Assembly: GCF_004362825.1 (NCBI RefSeq)
Contig: NZ_SNXZ01000002.1
Location: forward strand, 1,235,365-1,299,364
Length of the DNA: 64,000 nucleotides
Reading direction: 5' to 3'
Source of the DNA: Labedaea rhizosphaerae
Lineage (GTDB): Bacteria > Actinomycetota > Actinomycetes > Mycobacteriales > Pseudonocardiaceae
Shown here: in pieces, positions 52,508-59,906 of the stretch
Numbering within the stretch: position 1 is the stretch's first letter
How the letters are laid out: each line of letters begins with the position of its first letter
Notes under the pieces: generated by a model
What the model saw: only the letters and a program-made list of their open reading frames with translations
Told to the model about the DNA's origin: nothing
The model's database searches: none
Position numbers and translations under genes: made by a program

Positions 52508-52848
52508 GCCGCGTGCCTGCCATGTCGAGGTTCGGAGTCGTCAGACGTAGGCGCCGATGGCGGTCCGTCCGCATCCGCGCGGGTCTTGAAGCACGCCGCG
52601 AGCAGCCGTGCGAGTGGCCCCGATCGCGATGGCGGCATGCGCCGCTCCACCGAGGGCATCGTCAGCCGAGCCACGCAGTACCGGCACTGCCCACCAACCG
52701 GCGCCACCGACATGGACGCCGCCACGAATGTCTCGCCGCACAGAGCCGCGAACACTCCATCTCTGGCTTCCGCCTGGGCGTCATCAGACACCGCGTGTTC
52801 AACGCGCTTCGGGCTCTGTTCAGTGATCCACACCGGCTTGACCATCAC
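52504..52848 (-). CDS. Hypothetical protein, 114 residues, first gene of the leftward operon
   Basis: VWITEQSPKRVEHAVSDDAQ, LCGETFVAASM and GGQCRYCVARL. A widespread actinobacterial small protein type with likely zinc-binding CxxC, often encoded near XRE/DUF397 genes. Function unknown. Confidence 0.68.
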   Translation of the reverse strand: MMVKPVWITEQSPKRVEHAVSDDAQAEARDGVFAALCGETFVAASMSVAPVGGQCRYCVARLTMPSVERRMPPSRSGPLARLLAACFKTRADADGPPSAPTSDDSEPRHGRHAA

Positions 52849-52972
52849 GCTCTCTCCCTCCTGGCTTCCGGCCTGGCGGGCTGGCGGGTCGAGGTGGGAG
52901 GGCTACGCGCGGCGCTAAGGCACTCCTTTGCGCGCAACCCGCTCGACCCGCCAGCGATTGACAGAGTATCGT

Positions 52973-52993
52973 TTGACGTGTGCAAATCGTCAA
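52973..52993. promoter_or_regulatory. Inverted repeat TTGACG-N9-CGTCAA between divergent operons
   Basis: Six-base arms with a 9-base spacer in the ~200-base gap between 52848 (leftward) and the XRE gene at 53053 (rightward). A TTGACA (52958-52963) lies just beside it and could be a -35 box. Candidate operator of the XRE protein. Confidence 0.45.
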
Positions 52994-53052
52994 CCCCAAA
53001 CGGGTGATGAACGACCTGTAATGGAACTACGGACAGTGGCTAAGGTGAGCGC

Positions 53053-53913
53053 ATGGCTGTTGGAACGACGCGCGGAAAGCGCAGGTTGGGCCGCTACATC
53101 CGTCCGCTCATGGAGCGTTCAGGGCTGACGCCGAAGGAGGTAGCGACTCAAGCGCGTTGCGCTCAGCAGACCGTGACCCGGCTGTTGAGCGGAGACAGCT
53201 TGCCGCGGATCCACCTCTTCCTGATGATCCTCTCGGTCCTCGACGTCCGAGAGGATGAGCGTGCCAAGGCGGTCCAGCTGTGGGAGGTCGCCGACGCTGA
53301 CACGGCGACCATCGAGCACGCAGCCGAGTTGCCAGTCAGCTACCGGCGCTTCCGCATAGACGAGCGGGAAGGTCGGCTCGAACGGACTCTGGACGCTGTG
53401 ATCATTCCCGGCCTACTCCAGACGCCCGAGTACGCAGCCGCCAACGCCAGCAAGGGAAGGGTTCGAGGCAATTGGGACGCCGAAGCGGAAGCTGCCGAGC
53501 GTCGAGATCGGCAGGGTCTACTCCACCGGCCAGAGAATCCGCTCGAACTGCACGCGCTGATCGACGAAGCTGTCCTCCGTCGAGTCATAGGCGGCTCGGA
53601 GGTGATGGCCGGGCAGTTGGATCATCTCTTGGCGATGGCCGCTCTACCGCACGTGACCGTCCAGGTCATCCCGTTTGACGTCGGAGCGTACGGCGCCATG
53701 TCCGGCCCGCTGGTTCTGCTGAGCTTTCCGGAAGATGACGAGCCTGACTCGGCCTACGTCGAGAGCTTGATCGGCATGCATACGGTAGAGAATCAGGTAG
53801 ACGTGTCAGCTCTGTCGGCCGTGTGGGACGGCGCGGCGGCGATGGCGCGGTCTCCCGAGGAGACGATCACGATCATCCGAGCGCTAAGGGGCAATCTCGA
53901 TGGACATGGATAG
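53053..53913 (+). CDS. XRE regulator with DUF5753 (Scr1-type) domain
   Basis: 286 residues. HTH at ~10-65 (LGRYIRPLMERSGLTPKEVA, QQTVTRLLSGDSLPRIHL); DUF5753 at ~95-275 with the hallmark IPGLLQTPEYA and HVTVQVIPFDVGAYGAMSG. In Streptomyces such genes pair with DUF397 genes and affect development; here the same pair is prophage-borne. Start overlaps nothing; the DUF397 gene overlaps its end by 14 bases. Confidence 0.92.
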   Translation: MAVGTTRGKRRLGRYIRPLMERSGLTPKEVATQARCAQQTVTRLLSGDSLPRIHLFLMILSVLDVREDERAKAVQLWEVADADTATIEHAAELPVSYRRFRIDEREGRLERTLDAVIIPGLLQTPEYAAANASKGRVRGNWDAEAEAAERRDRQGLLHRPENPLELHALIDEAVLRRVIGGSEVMAGQLDHLLAMAALPHVTVQVIPFDVGAYGAMSGPLVLLSFPEDDEPDSAYVESLIGMHTVENQVDVSALSAVWDGAAAMARSPEETITIIRALRGNLDGHG

Positions 53914-54103
53914 GGTGACCTTCCGCAAGAGCAGCTTCAGCAACACCCAAAGTTCTTGCGTCGAGCTAGCCGTTGGCCGGCGTCAGACGCAGATCCGGGA
54001 CTCGAAGCGCGTGGCAGCGGGCACGCTGACGATCGGCGCCAAGCCGTATGCCGCGTGGCTCGGCGCCGTAAAGAATGGCGACTTGGATCGACCGGCTACG
54101 TGA
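53900..54103 (+). CDS. DUF397 protein (partner of the XRE-DUF5753 regulator)
   Basis: 67 residues: FRKSSFSNTQSSCVELAV and IRDSKR are the DUF397 signature. Usually acts as antagonist or partner of the adjacent XRE protein. Confidence 0.92.
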   Translation: MDMDRVTFRKSSFSNTQSSCVELAVGRRQTQIRDSKRVAAGTLTIGAKPYAAWLGAVKNGDLDRPAT

Positions 54104-54108
54104 TGCGG

Positions 54109-54141
54109 GCGGCCCCTTCAACGACCGAGTGAGGGGGCCGC
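54109..54141 (+). terminator. Terminator after DUF397
   Basis: GCGGCCCC (54109-54116) pairs with GGGGCCGC (54134-54141); the stem extends inward by three bases with one G-T pair. Confidence 0.7.
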
Positions 54142-54210
54142 AAGGTCTGCCTACTCCGTCTGGGCGTATCGCATTGTGTTCACCGAACGTACACGTGAGG
54201 CTACGGAGCC

Positions 54211-54777
54211 GTGCGTAAGTTCCTCTTCATCGTCGCCCTTGGCGTTCTCGCATGGATCTTCGTGGTGCCGAGCTGTTCGACCAAGTTCGGATGTGAGTCG
54301 GCGCCTGCTGTGGCGAACGCGGACAGCGGGGATTGTCCGTCGGACATTGAAGATGCGGAGTCGGACGCGGTATGGGCTGCTGCGCGCCTAGACAAGATCA
54401 AGGGAGAGAAGCCGACCGTCGGGCTGGCCTACGACGACGACGGCACGGAGCAGCGCTACGACAGCAGCAAGGATGCCACCGCTAAGCGGGTCACCGAGAT
54501 TCTGCGTGACCTCGGCGTGCTGCCGCCACGGGGGACAACCGATGCGGCGAACCACGTGGAGATGAAGGTGGCGGCTGACATGCGAGACGGCGAGGTCGAC
54601 GGCATCGTTCTGGTGATCAACAACCAGAATGGTCCGTGCCCGGCTGGTGACCCGCAGCCGCTGACGTGCAGGTCGCTGCTACCGAAGGTGCTGCCGGAGG
54701 ATGCGACGCTCACGGTGTGGTGGCGACCGCCTGGCGGGAAGATGACCTCGACAACGTTCACAGGGGACGACGAATGA
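54211..54777 (+). CDS. DddA-like / SCP1.201-type deaminase with N-terminal membrane segment
   Basis: 188 residues. The N terminus (FLFIVALGVLAWIFVVP) is a signal-anchor or possible lipoprotein signal with Cys22. The deaminase part (~65-188) has PTVGLAYDDDG, the zinc/catalytic HVEMK (His115, Glu117), then NNQNGPC (Cys143) and Cys153, and the closing LPEDATLTVWW typical of SCP1.201-like deaminases. Known members deaminate cytosine, including in double-stranded DNA. The C-x9-C spacing is wider than in DddA (PC-x2-C). It overlaps the Imm1-type gene by 4 bases. Confidence 0.82.
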   Translation: MRKFLFIVALGVLAWIFVVPSCSTKFGCESAPAVANADSGDCPSDIEDAESDAVWAAARLDKIKGEKPTVGLAYDDDGTEQRYDSSKDATAKRVTEILRDLGVLPPRGTTDAANHVEMKVAADMRDGEVDGIVLVINNQNGPCPAGDPQPLTCRSLLPKVLPEDATLTVWWRPPGGKMTSTTFTGDDE

Positions 54778-55304
54778 CGACGTTGAACGACGGACCGTTG
54801 GCGAGGTCGGACCTGTACTACTCCGACCGGTACGAGCTGAGGGCATCCGGCCTCTTCGCGTTCCCGGACGCTGCCTACAACGTGACCTTCGTCAACGAGG
54901 AGGGCGTGCGCCGCTGTCTGGACGTGATGCTCGCGTTTCCAGACAAGCCCGCCACACCACGATTCGTCCTCCGCCCCGAGGGGTACCGGGACGAGCGACC
55001 GGAGTGGCCGGTCTGCACGCTGCGCTTCGACTACGACATCGAGCACCAGGTGGCGGCTGCGGTCATGCTCACCTTGGACAAGGACGCCAATACCCACCCG
55101 TGGATGAGCCAGGGCACGGTCGGCCGCGACGACGTGGAATTGACCTACGACTCGTGGGCACCCCAGGAGCGTCCCTTCCCGCCAGAGTCGCTGATCACCA
55201 TCGCCGAGCTGCGAGAGGTCGTGGTGCAGTGGGCGTTTGGCGACGCACTGCCTCCTGCGGCGATCGCCTGGGCGGCTGTTGATCCCGACCTCGTTGGTTG
55301 GTAG
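54774..55304 (+). CDS. Imm1-family immunity-like protein
   Basis: 176 residues. The pattern ALSARSDLYY..YNVTFVNEEGVRRCLDVM and the C-terminal FPPESLITIAELREVV match Imm1-type immunity proteins, the usual neighbours of SCP1.201-like deaminases. ATG overlaps the deaminase stop (ATGA), so toxin and antidote are co-translated. Likely binds and blocks the deaminase in the cytoplasm. Confidence 0.78.
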   Translation: MTTLNDGPLARSDLYYSDRYELRASGLFAFPDAAYNVTFVNEEGVRRCLDVMLAFPDKPATPRFVLRPEGYRDERPEWPVCTLRFDYDIEHQVAAAVMLTLDKDANTHPWMSQGTVGRDDVELTYDSWAPQERPFPPESLITIAELREVVVQWAFGDALPPAAIAWAAVDPDLVGW

Positions 55305-55311
55305 TGACAGA

Positions 55312-56136
55312 TCAGGACGCCTCCCGCTGCTGGGCCAGATCGATCACGTCGCCCACCCTGCACAACGGCCGGTCGTTGTCAGCTTGGCGCTGCGCGTAGG
55401 CGACGCCGTGGTGCACCCAGGCGCGCGGAAGAAGGCGTCCACGGGCGATCCAGGATCGGATGGTGTTGACGCTGATCTGGCGGCCGTAAATTCCGGGGAC
55501 GGCCTGGGCGATTTCGGTCGCGGTGGCGAGCCGGTCTTCGGCTGCCGCGAGCAGCCACGCGCGGCGTTTGGCGAACTCGTAGCGTTCGCCGCAGGAGCGG
55601 CAGGTGAGGTACGCGGCCTTGGGGTGGCCGCGGTCGTCGGTGCCGCAGTAGAGGTCCGAGCCGCAGTGGTCACAGGGTCCGGCGTAGAACAGGCTGGGCG
55701 GGTGGTCGATGGCGCGGGTGACCTGGGCGATGGCGTAGCGCACTTCGTCGTAGAGCTGCGCGGCCTCGTCGGACTGGCGGACGCTGTCGATGTGGCCGGC
55801 GAGCCACTGCGCGAGCGCGACCACGGTGTCCCGGCACTCGAGCGGGACGCCGCGCTGTTCGGCGATGGTCCTGGCCCAGGGCTGGAGGGTGTAGCGCAGA
55901 GTGGACGCGGCCTGGATGGTGGTCAACCGCAACGGCAGAGGCGTGCCGGACTCGGGGCCGGCACCCGCCCCCGCCGGAACCCGGTCGAGCCGGGCCATCG
56001 TCAAGGTGAGCTGATCCATAAGCCAGGGCACCCGCAGCAGATCGATCAGCAGCAGCCGGGTGCAGCGGGGGCACAGGAACGCGTCCGGGCTGGGACGGCC
56101 GCAGCTCGTGACGCAGCGCAGGGCGGGGTCGGTCAC
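55312..56136 (-). CDS. Zinc- and HTH-containing phage protein, 274 residues
   Basis: N-terminal CGRPSPDAFLCPRC, middle CDHCGSDLYCG and LTCRSCG ribbons, then an HTH-like QISVNTIRSWIARGRLLPRA. Looks like a DNA-binding regulator; perhaps the end-point control gene of the early operon. GTG at 56136 overlaps the previous stop by 4 bases. Confidence 0.72.
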   Translation of the reverse strand: MTDPALRCVTSCGRPSPDAFLCPRCTRLLLIDLLRVPWLMDQLTLTMARLDRVPAGAGAGPESGTPLPLRLTTIQAASTLRYTLQPWARTIAEQRGVPLECRDTVVALAQWLAGHIDSVRQSDEAAQLYDEVRYAIAQVTRAIDHPPSLFYAGPCDHCGSDLYCGTDDRGHPKAAYLTCRSCGERYEFAKRRAWLLAAAEDRLATATEIAQAVPGIYGRQISVNTIRSWIARGRLLPRAWVHHGVAYAQRQADNDRPLCRVGDVIDLAQQREAS

Positions 56137-56288
56137 GACAGCAGCTCCAGGGCGGGGATCGCGCCGAAGATGAGCAGCAGCAGGAACATGAGGATGGTCG
56201 CCAGGCACAGGGCGATGAACCAGTTCTCGGCGCGGTCGCGCCGGTTCCATTCGCGCCGCCAGCGGTCGCGCCAGGTCGGCCGGGTCAC
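56133..56288 (-). CDS. Small membrane protein, 51 residues
   Basis: A basic start (TRPTWRDRWRREWNRRDR) and one membrane helix (WFIALCLATILMFLLLLIFG). GTG overlaps the previous stop (GTGA). Confidence 0.6.
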   Translation of the reverse strand: MTRPTWRDRWRREWNRRDRAENWFIALCLATILMFLLLLIFGAIPALELLS

Positions 56289-56569
56289 GACGGCGTCACT
56301 GCCTGCCGCTCGCACCGGTCGCAGGCGAGATGGTCTTCGTCGACGTACTCGCCGTCGGGGTTGGCCATGAGGTCTGCCAGCAGTTCGTGCAGGCGGGCGC
56401 CGGGTTCGGGTGAGAGCGTGGCGGCGGCCTCGTAGATGGCCGCGGTCAAGGTGTGGGCGTCGTGGGACTTACTGGCCCACATGACCTCGGCGGCGAGCAT
56501 CATCCCGGCGGCCAGCTCGACCCGGATGCGTTCAGGCAGGTACTCGCGCAGTTCGGAGAACAGGATCAC
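56285..56569 (-). CDS. Hypothetical protein, 94 residues
   Basis: Helical (YLPERIRVELAAGMMLAAEV) with a terminal CDRC motif. Overlaps RuvC by 4 bases (ATGA). Not recognised. Confidence 0.65.
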   Translation of the reverse strand: MILFSELREYLPERIRVELAAGMMLAAEVMWASKSHDAHTLTAAIYEAAATLSPEPGARLHELLADLMANPDGEYVDEDHLACDRCERQAVTPS

Positions 56570-57138
56570 GCGGCGATCCCTTCACGGTCGGGCCACGCGG
56601 CCCCGGCCAGCGCGGCGGGGTCGGGGCCGGCCATCGGGAGCAGGCCGAGCCAATGCGCGCCCATGGAGGCGAGCACGAGGGCGTCGGCCTCGTTGTCGTC
56701 GGTGGCGTGCTGGGGCTGCCAATACGGCTGCCAGAGCCGGGCGATGGCCTGCCGCACCGTTTCCTTGTCGGCCCGGCCGGACCCGGTGGCCCACTTGGCG
56801 CGGGTCTGGGGTGGGACGACGGCGACCGGAGCGTCATGGCCAAGCAGGCGGGCGACGATCCGCCACCACAGGCCCGCGCGGTCCCAGGCCGAGCCGACAC
56901 CGCCGGAGCCCAGGGATGGGCCTTCGATCACGGCGAGGTGGCAGGGCAGCGCGTAGTCCAGGACGTAGCCGGTGATGCCTGCGAGCCGGGCGGCGCGGTC
57001 GGTGAGCGTGGCCTGCCGTGTGCCGGTCGAGGGCCGCACCCTGGTCTCGGCGATGGGGTCGCGCTCGGCGGGGATGGTGACGCGGGCCAAGCCGGTGCGG
57101 CGCAGTGACGGGTCGATCCCGATCACTGTCGTGGTCAT
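56566..57138 (-). CDS. RuvC-like Holliday junction resolvase
   Basis: 190 residues. Acidic residues Asp9 (IGIDPSL), Glu72 (VIEGPS) and the TDDNEADAL cluster (147-153) fit RuvC. Resolves recombination or replication intermediates for packaging. Part of the early operon with RecT and the nuclease. Confidence 0.85.
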   Translation of the reverse strand: MTTTVIGIDPSLRRTGLARVTIPAERDPIAETRVRPSTGTRQATLTDRAARLAGITGYVLDYALPCHLAVIEGPSLGSGGVGSAWDRAGLWWRIVARLLGHDAPVAVVPPQTRAKWATGSGRADKETVRQAIARLWQPYWQPQHATDDNEADALVLASMGAHWLGLLPMAGPDPAALAGAAWPDREGIAA

Positions 57139-57314
57139 GTCGTGTCCTTTGGGGCGTGCGGGCTGATCTGGGCGGCGCGGGCGGGGTGGACGAAGACCTG
57201 GAGTTCGGGTCCGCGTCCGGCCTGGGCGCGGCAGGCGTCGCCTGGGGCGGCGTGGCAGTGCGGGCAGGGCTTGGTCTTGGCCAGGGCGCGCAACAGGGCG
57301 AGCGTCCGGTTCAT
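57135..57314 (-). CDS. Small zinc-finger protein, 59 residues
   Basis: KPCPHCHAAPGDACRAQAGR and HPARAAQ: a CxxC...C plus histidine pattern common in small actinobacterial proteins. ATGA overlap with RuvC. Confidence 0.7.
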   Translation of the reverse strand: MNRTLALLRALAKTKPCPHCHAAPGDACRAQAGRGPELQVFVHPARAAQISPHAPKDTT

Positions 57315-57715
57315 CCGGTGGTGGGCGGGTCGAGCTGGGGCAGGTCTTCGCCGCGTGCCCAGGCAGCCAGCGCGCGGTCGGTGATCTGGCGGGCGTGGTC
57401 GCGGCGCCAGGTGATCTCGGCGCGGGGGTCGTCGGCCAGCTCGCGGGGCGGCTGGAGGTCGGCGCGCAGCAGGGTGCGGCTGATGGTGCGGCGCAGGTCC
57501 GTGAGGGTGTCGGTGATGTGGCCGGGCTTGATCCGGGGCCGGTCGCCACCGCGGCGGTAGTGCTCGATGACTGCGCGCTGCGCCAGCGGGCTGGTCCAGT
57601 CCTCGGCGGTGGCGATGAGCAGCCACGCCTGCACGTCGTCGTCGCCGACAGTGCGCTGGTCGAACGCCGCGATCATCGTCAGCAGGTCGATGACCTCGTC
57701 TGCGGTCATGCTCAC
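57311..57715 (-). CDS. Early protein, 134 residues, helical
   Basis: ADEVIDLLTMIAAFDQRTVG, then YRRGGDRPRIKPGHITDTLT. Resembles small phage proteins beside replication genes, perhaps a helicase-loader-like role (inference). ATGA overlaps. Confidence 0.65.
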   Translation of the reverse strand: MSMTADEVIDLLTMIAAFDQRTVGDDDVQAWLLIATAEDWTSPLAQRAVIEHYRRGGDRPRIKPGHITDTLTDLRRTISRTLLRADLQPPRELADDPRAEITWRRDHARQITDRALAAWARGEDLPQLDPPTTG

Positions 57716-58722
57716 GAGTTGCCTCCGGTGATCTGGCGCTGGCTGATCGGGCTGGTGGGCTGGTTGGTGGGCTGGTTGGTGGGGTGGTCGCGGTAGCGGG
57801 CTTTGAGCGCCTGCGCGGCGGCGGTGCGCTGGTCGGTGGTCGCCGGCCGGGCGCTGCCAGTCCCGGTGCCGGGGGCACGGTTGGCGACCTCGTTGGCCAC
57901 GCTCGGGAACGCGGCGGGGTCCAGGCCCTTGTCGCCCCAGGTCCGCAATGCGGCGGCGAGCAGGTCGGGCGGCCAGTCCTCGGCCAGCAGCTCGTCCACC
58001 AGCGGCCCGAGCTTGGCCAGCACGCGGGTCGGCGGTCGGCGTGGCCGGGTCGCGGCGAACGCCTCGACCAGCCGGTGCGCGGGCAGGCTGTGCGCGGTCG
58101 CGGCGAGGTCGCGCGGCGACGGCGGCGAATTTCGTGCGCGGTGACCAACAGGAAGATCACCACGCAACGTAGGTTCCTTCTCTCCCTCTACCTCTCCCTC
58201 TACCTCTTGGGATTCCTCGTGGGATCGGCGAGGAGTCCGTCCGGACGCTGGTTGGGAGTCCTGTGGGGACTCCATTGGGGATTCCTTCCGGGACGGTGGC
58301 GGGACTCCGCCCGGAGTGCACAAAGGACAGTCGGGGTCGGTCACCCGGCGGTTGGCGTGCCAGCGCTGGTGGTTGGCGCGCATCGACACCCGTTGCCGCT
58401 CCTCCTGCTTGGCCTCGATCTGCGCCGTGGGGGTCTGGTGCTCGGGGTAGTCGTGCATCAGCACGTAGCCGCCCGGCACGGCCGGACAGCGCGGGCAGGA
58501 GTGGCCGGGATGGTGGACCATCTCGGCTTCCAGCTCTGCGCGCGCTTTGGCTGGCCCGCGGCGTTTCCACGCCTCCAGCCGGAACAGCCCGTCGTTGCGC
58601 TGGCGCTTGCACCAGCACCACGTGCAGACCAGCAGACGGAACGCCCTGTCCGACAAGCCTTCGATCTTGGGGTGGTCCTCGATGCAGTCGTGGACCTTGA
58701 TGTAGGTGCGTCGATCCGACAC
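57712..58722 (-). CDS. Phage replication initiation-type protein
   Basis: 336 residues. N-terminal winged-helix-like DRRTYIKVHDCIEDHPKIEG, FRLLVCTWCWCKRQRNDGLF; a zinc-like CPRCPAVPGGYV; a disordered middle with EVEGEVEGE; and a C-terminal domain. This is the layout of actinophage DnaT/replisome-organizer-type proteins. No phage polymerase is present, so host replication proteins must be recruited. Confidence 0.72.
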   Translation of the reverse strand: MSDRRTYIKVHDCIEDHPKIEGLSDRAFRLLVCTWCWCKRQRNDGLFRLEAWKRRGPAKARAELEAEMVHHPGHSCPRCPAVPGGYVLMHDYPEHQTPTAQIEAKQEERQRVSMRANHQRWHANRRVTDPDCPLCTPGGVPPPSRKESPMESPQDSQPASGRTPRRSHEESQEVEGEVEGEKEPTLRGDLPVGHRARNSPPSPRDLAATAHSLPAHRLVEAFAATRPRRPPTRVLAKLGPLVDELLAEDWPPDLLAAALRTWGDKGLDPAAFPSVANEVANRAPGTGTGSARPATTDQRTAAAQALKARYRDHPTNQPTNQPTSPISQRQITGGNS

Positions 58723-58729
58723 GTGCCTG

Positions 58730-59170
58730 TCATGCCCCCTTCTGCTGCCGTGGGCGCAGCCGCCGCAGCTCGGCCTTCGCCTCGGTCAGCGCGCCCCGCA
58801 ACCAGTCGGCCCACGCCTGGGTGGCCGCCTGATCGCGGGCTCGCTCGGCAGCCGTGAGCCGGCCGGTGAGCGCGTGGTCCAGCTCGCGCATCTGCTCCGC
58901 GGCTTCCTGGGCCTTGGCCCGCACGTACGGGGAGGTGGACGTCGCGGCCAGGCGCAGCAGGTCGTCCACGGTGCGCTTGCGGCTGATCCGGCCGTGCTCG
59001 TCGGCGACCAGGCTGTGGCGCTGCATGGTCTGGGCGACGTCGTTGACCGTCCAGCGCGGCGAGCGCAGCAGCTCGTCGGCGTTGGCGCCTTCCCCGATCG
59101 CGGCGAGGATCGCGGACTCGTGCTTGGAACGACGAAGAGATGCCACCGTGGGCAGCGACCGGGCGGTCAC
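58730..59170 (-). CDS. Hypothetical early protein, 146 residues
   Basis: HESAILAAIGEGANADELLR then VNDVAQTMQRHSLVADEHGR look like a winged-helix-like region; a long charged helix follows (TAAERARDQAATQAWADWLR). Not recognised. Confidence 0.65.
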   Translation of the reverse strand: MTARSLPTVASLRRSKHESAILAAIGEGANADELLRSPRWTVNDVAQTMQRHSLVADEHGRISRKRTVDDLLRLAATSTSPYVRAKAQEAAEQMRELDHALTGRLTAAERARDQAATQAWADWLRGALTEAKAELRRLRPRQQKGA

Positions 59171-59529
59171 GAGGACACCCCGAGCGCGTCCCGCAAGGTC
59201 TTCAGCGACTTCTCGGCCTTGAGCGCCCGGATCTTCCAGCGGTCGCGATCCTTGGTGATCTCCTCCACCTGGCCGAGCTGCTTGACCAGCGCCGCCACCG
59301 GATCACTGCTCGTCGTGGCACGGGTGCGCTTGTGCTTGCTCAGATGCGGGCGGATGGACCGGACGTTGGGCGAGGTGTAGGTGCAGTGCGCGCAGCCGTA
59401 CACAGTGGACCCATCGGCCAGCAGCAGTGTCCGGGTCTGCTGCCACACCACGGGACGCCCGTCATGAGAGATCGGCGCGGGTGTGGGCTCGTCGGCGATG
59501 ACCTCCTGCCCGTTGACCTGCCGCGCCAT
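59167..59529 (-). CDS. C2H2-like zinc finger protein, 120 residues
   Basis: YGCAHCTYTSPNVRSIRPHL then SKHKR is one C2H2 finger, followed by a coiled coil. Starts at 59529 by ATGA overlap. Unusual in bacteria outside phages. Confidence 0.72.
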   Translation of the reverse strand: MARQVNGQEVIADEPTPAPISHDGRPVVWQQTRTLLLADGSTVYGCAHCTYTSPNVRSIRPHLSKHKRTRATTSSDPVAALVKQLGQVEEITKDRDRWKIRALKAEKSLKTLRDALGVSS

Positions 59530-59906
59530 CACCACTCCGTCCCGCCATCGGCGCCGTTGCCGCCGTCGGGTGAACCGGTCGCGGTGCGGTCAGCGAGGGT
59601 GAGACTGTCCAGCTCGCGTTCGATCTCCAACGGCAGCTCGACCTGTCCGGTGCGGCGTTCGTAGGCACGGCGCATCAACCTGCGCAGCTCGTTCGCGTCG
59701 GTCTCGTGCGCGGTGATCGGTTCGATCGCGCGGACCCGGACGGTCGGGACTACGTCGCCGCTGGTGACGTTGGTGGTCAGCTTGACCGCGTCGATCAGCA
59801 CGACCGCGACCCGGACCTTGTCTGGGGCGTCGACCAGGGCGTGGGCGATCGCGGCCAGGCCGTTGCGTTCGCCTTCGGGCATGGCGCCGGACATGCGGAC
59901 GCTCAT
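59529..59906 (-). CDS. Hypothetical early protein, 125 residues
   Basis: Beta-rich start (VRVAVVLIDAVKLTTNVTSG, VVPTVRVRAIEPI) and a helical end with RRAYERRTGQVELPLEIERE. Found beside RecT-type genes in actinophages. Coupled to RecT by one base. Confidence 0.68.
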   Translation of the reverse strand: MSVRMSGAMPEGERNGLAAIAHALVDAPDKVRVAVVLIDAVKLTTNVTSGDVVPTVRVRAIEPITAHETDANELRRLMRRAYERRTGQVELPLEIERELDSLTLADRTATGSPDGGNGADGGTEW

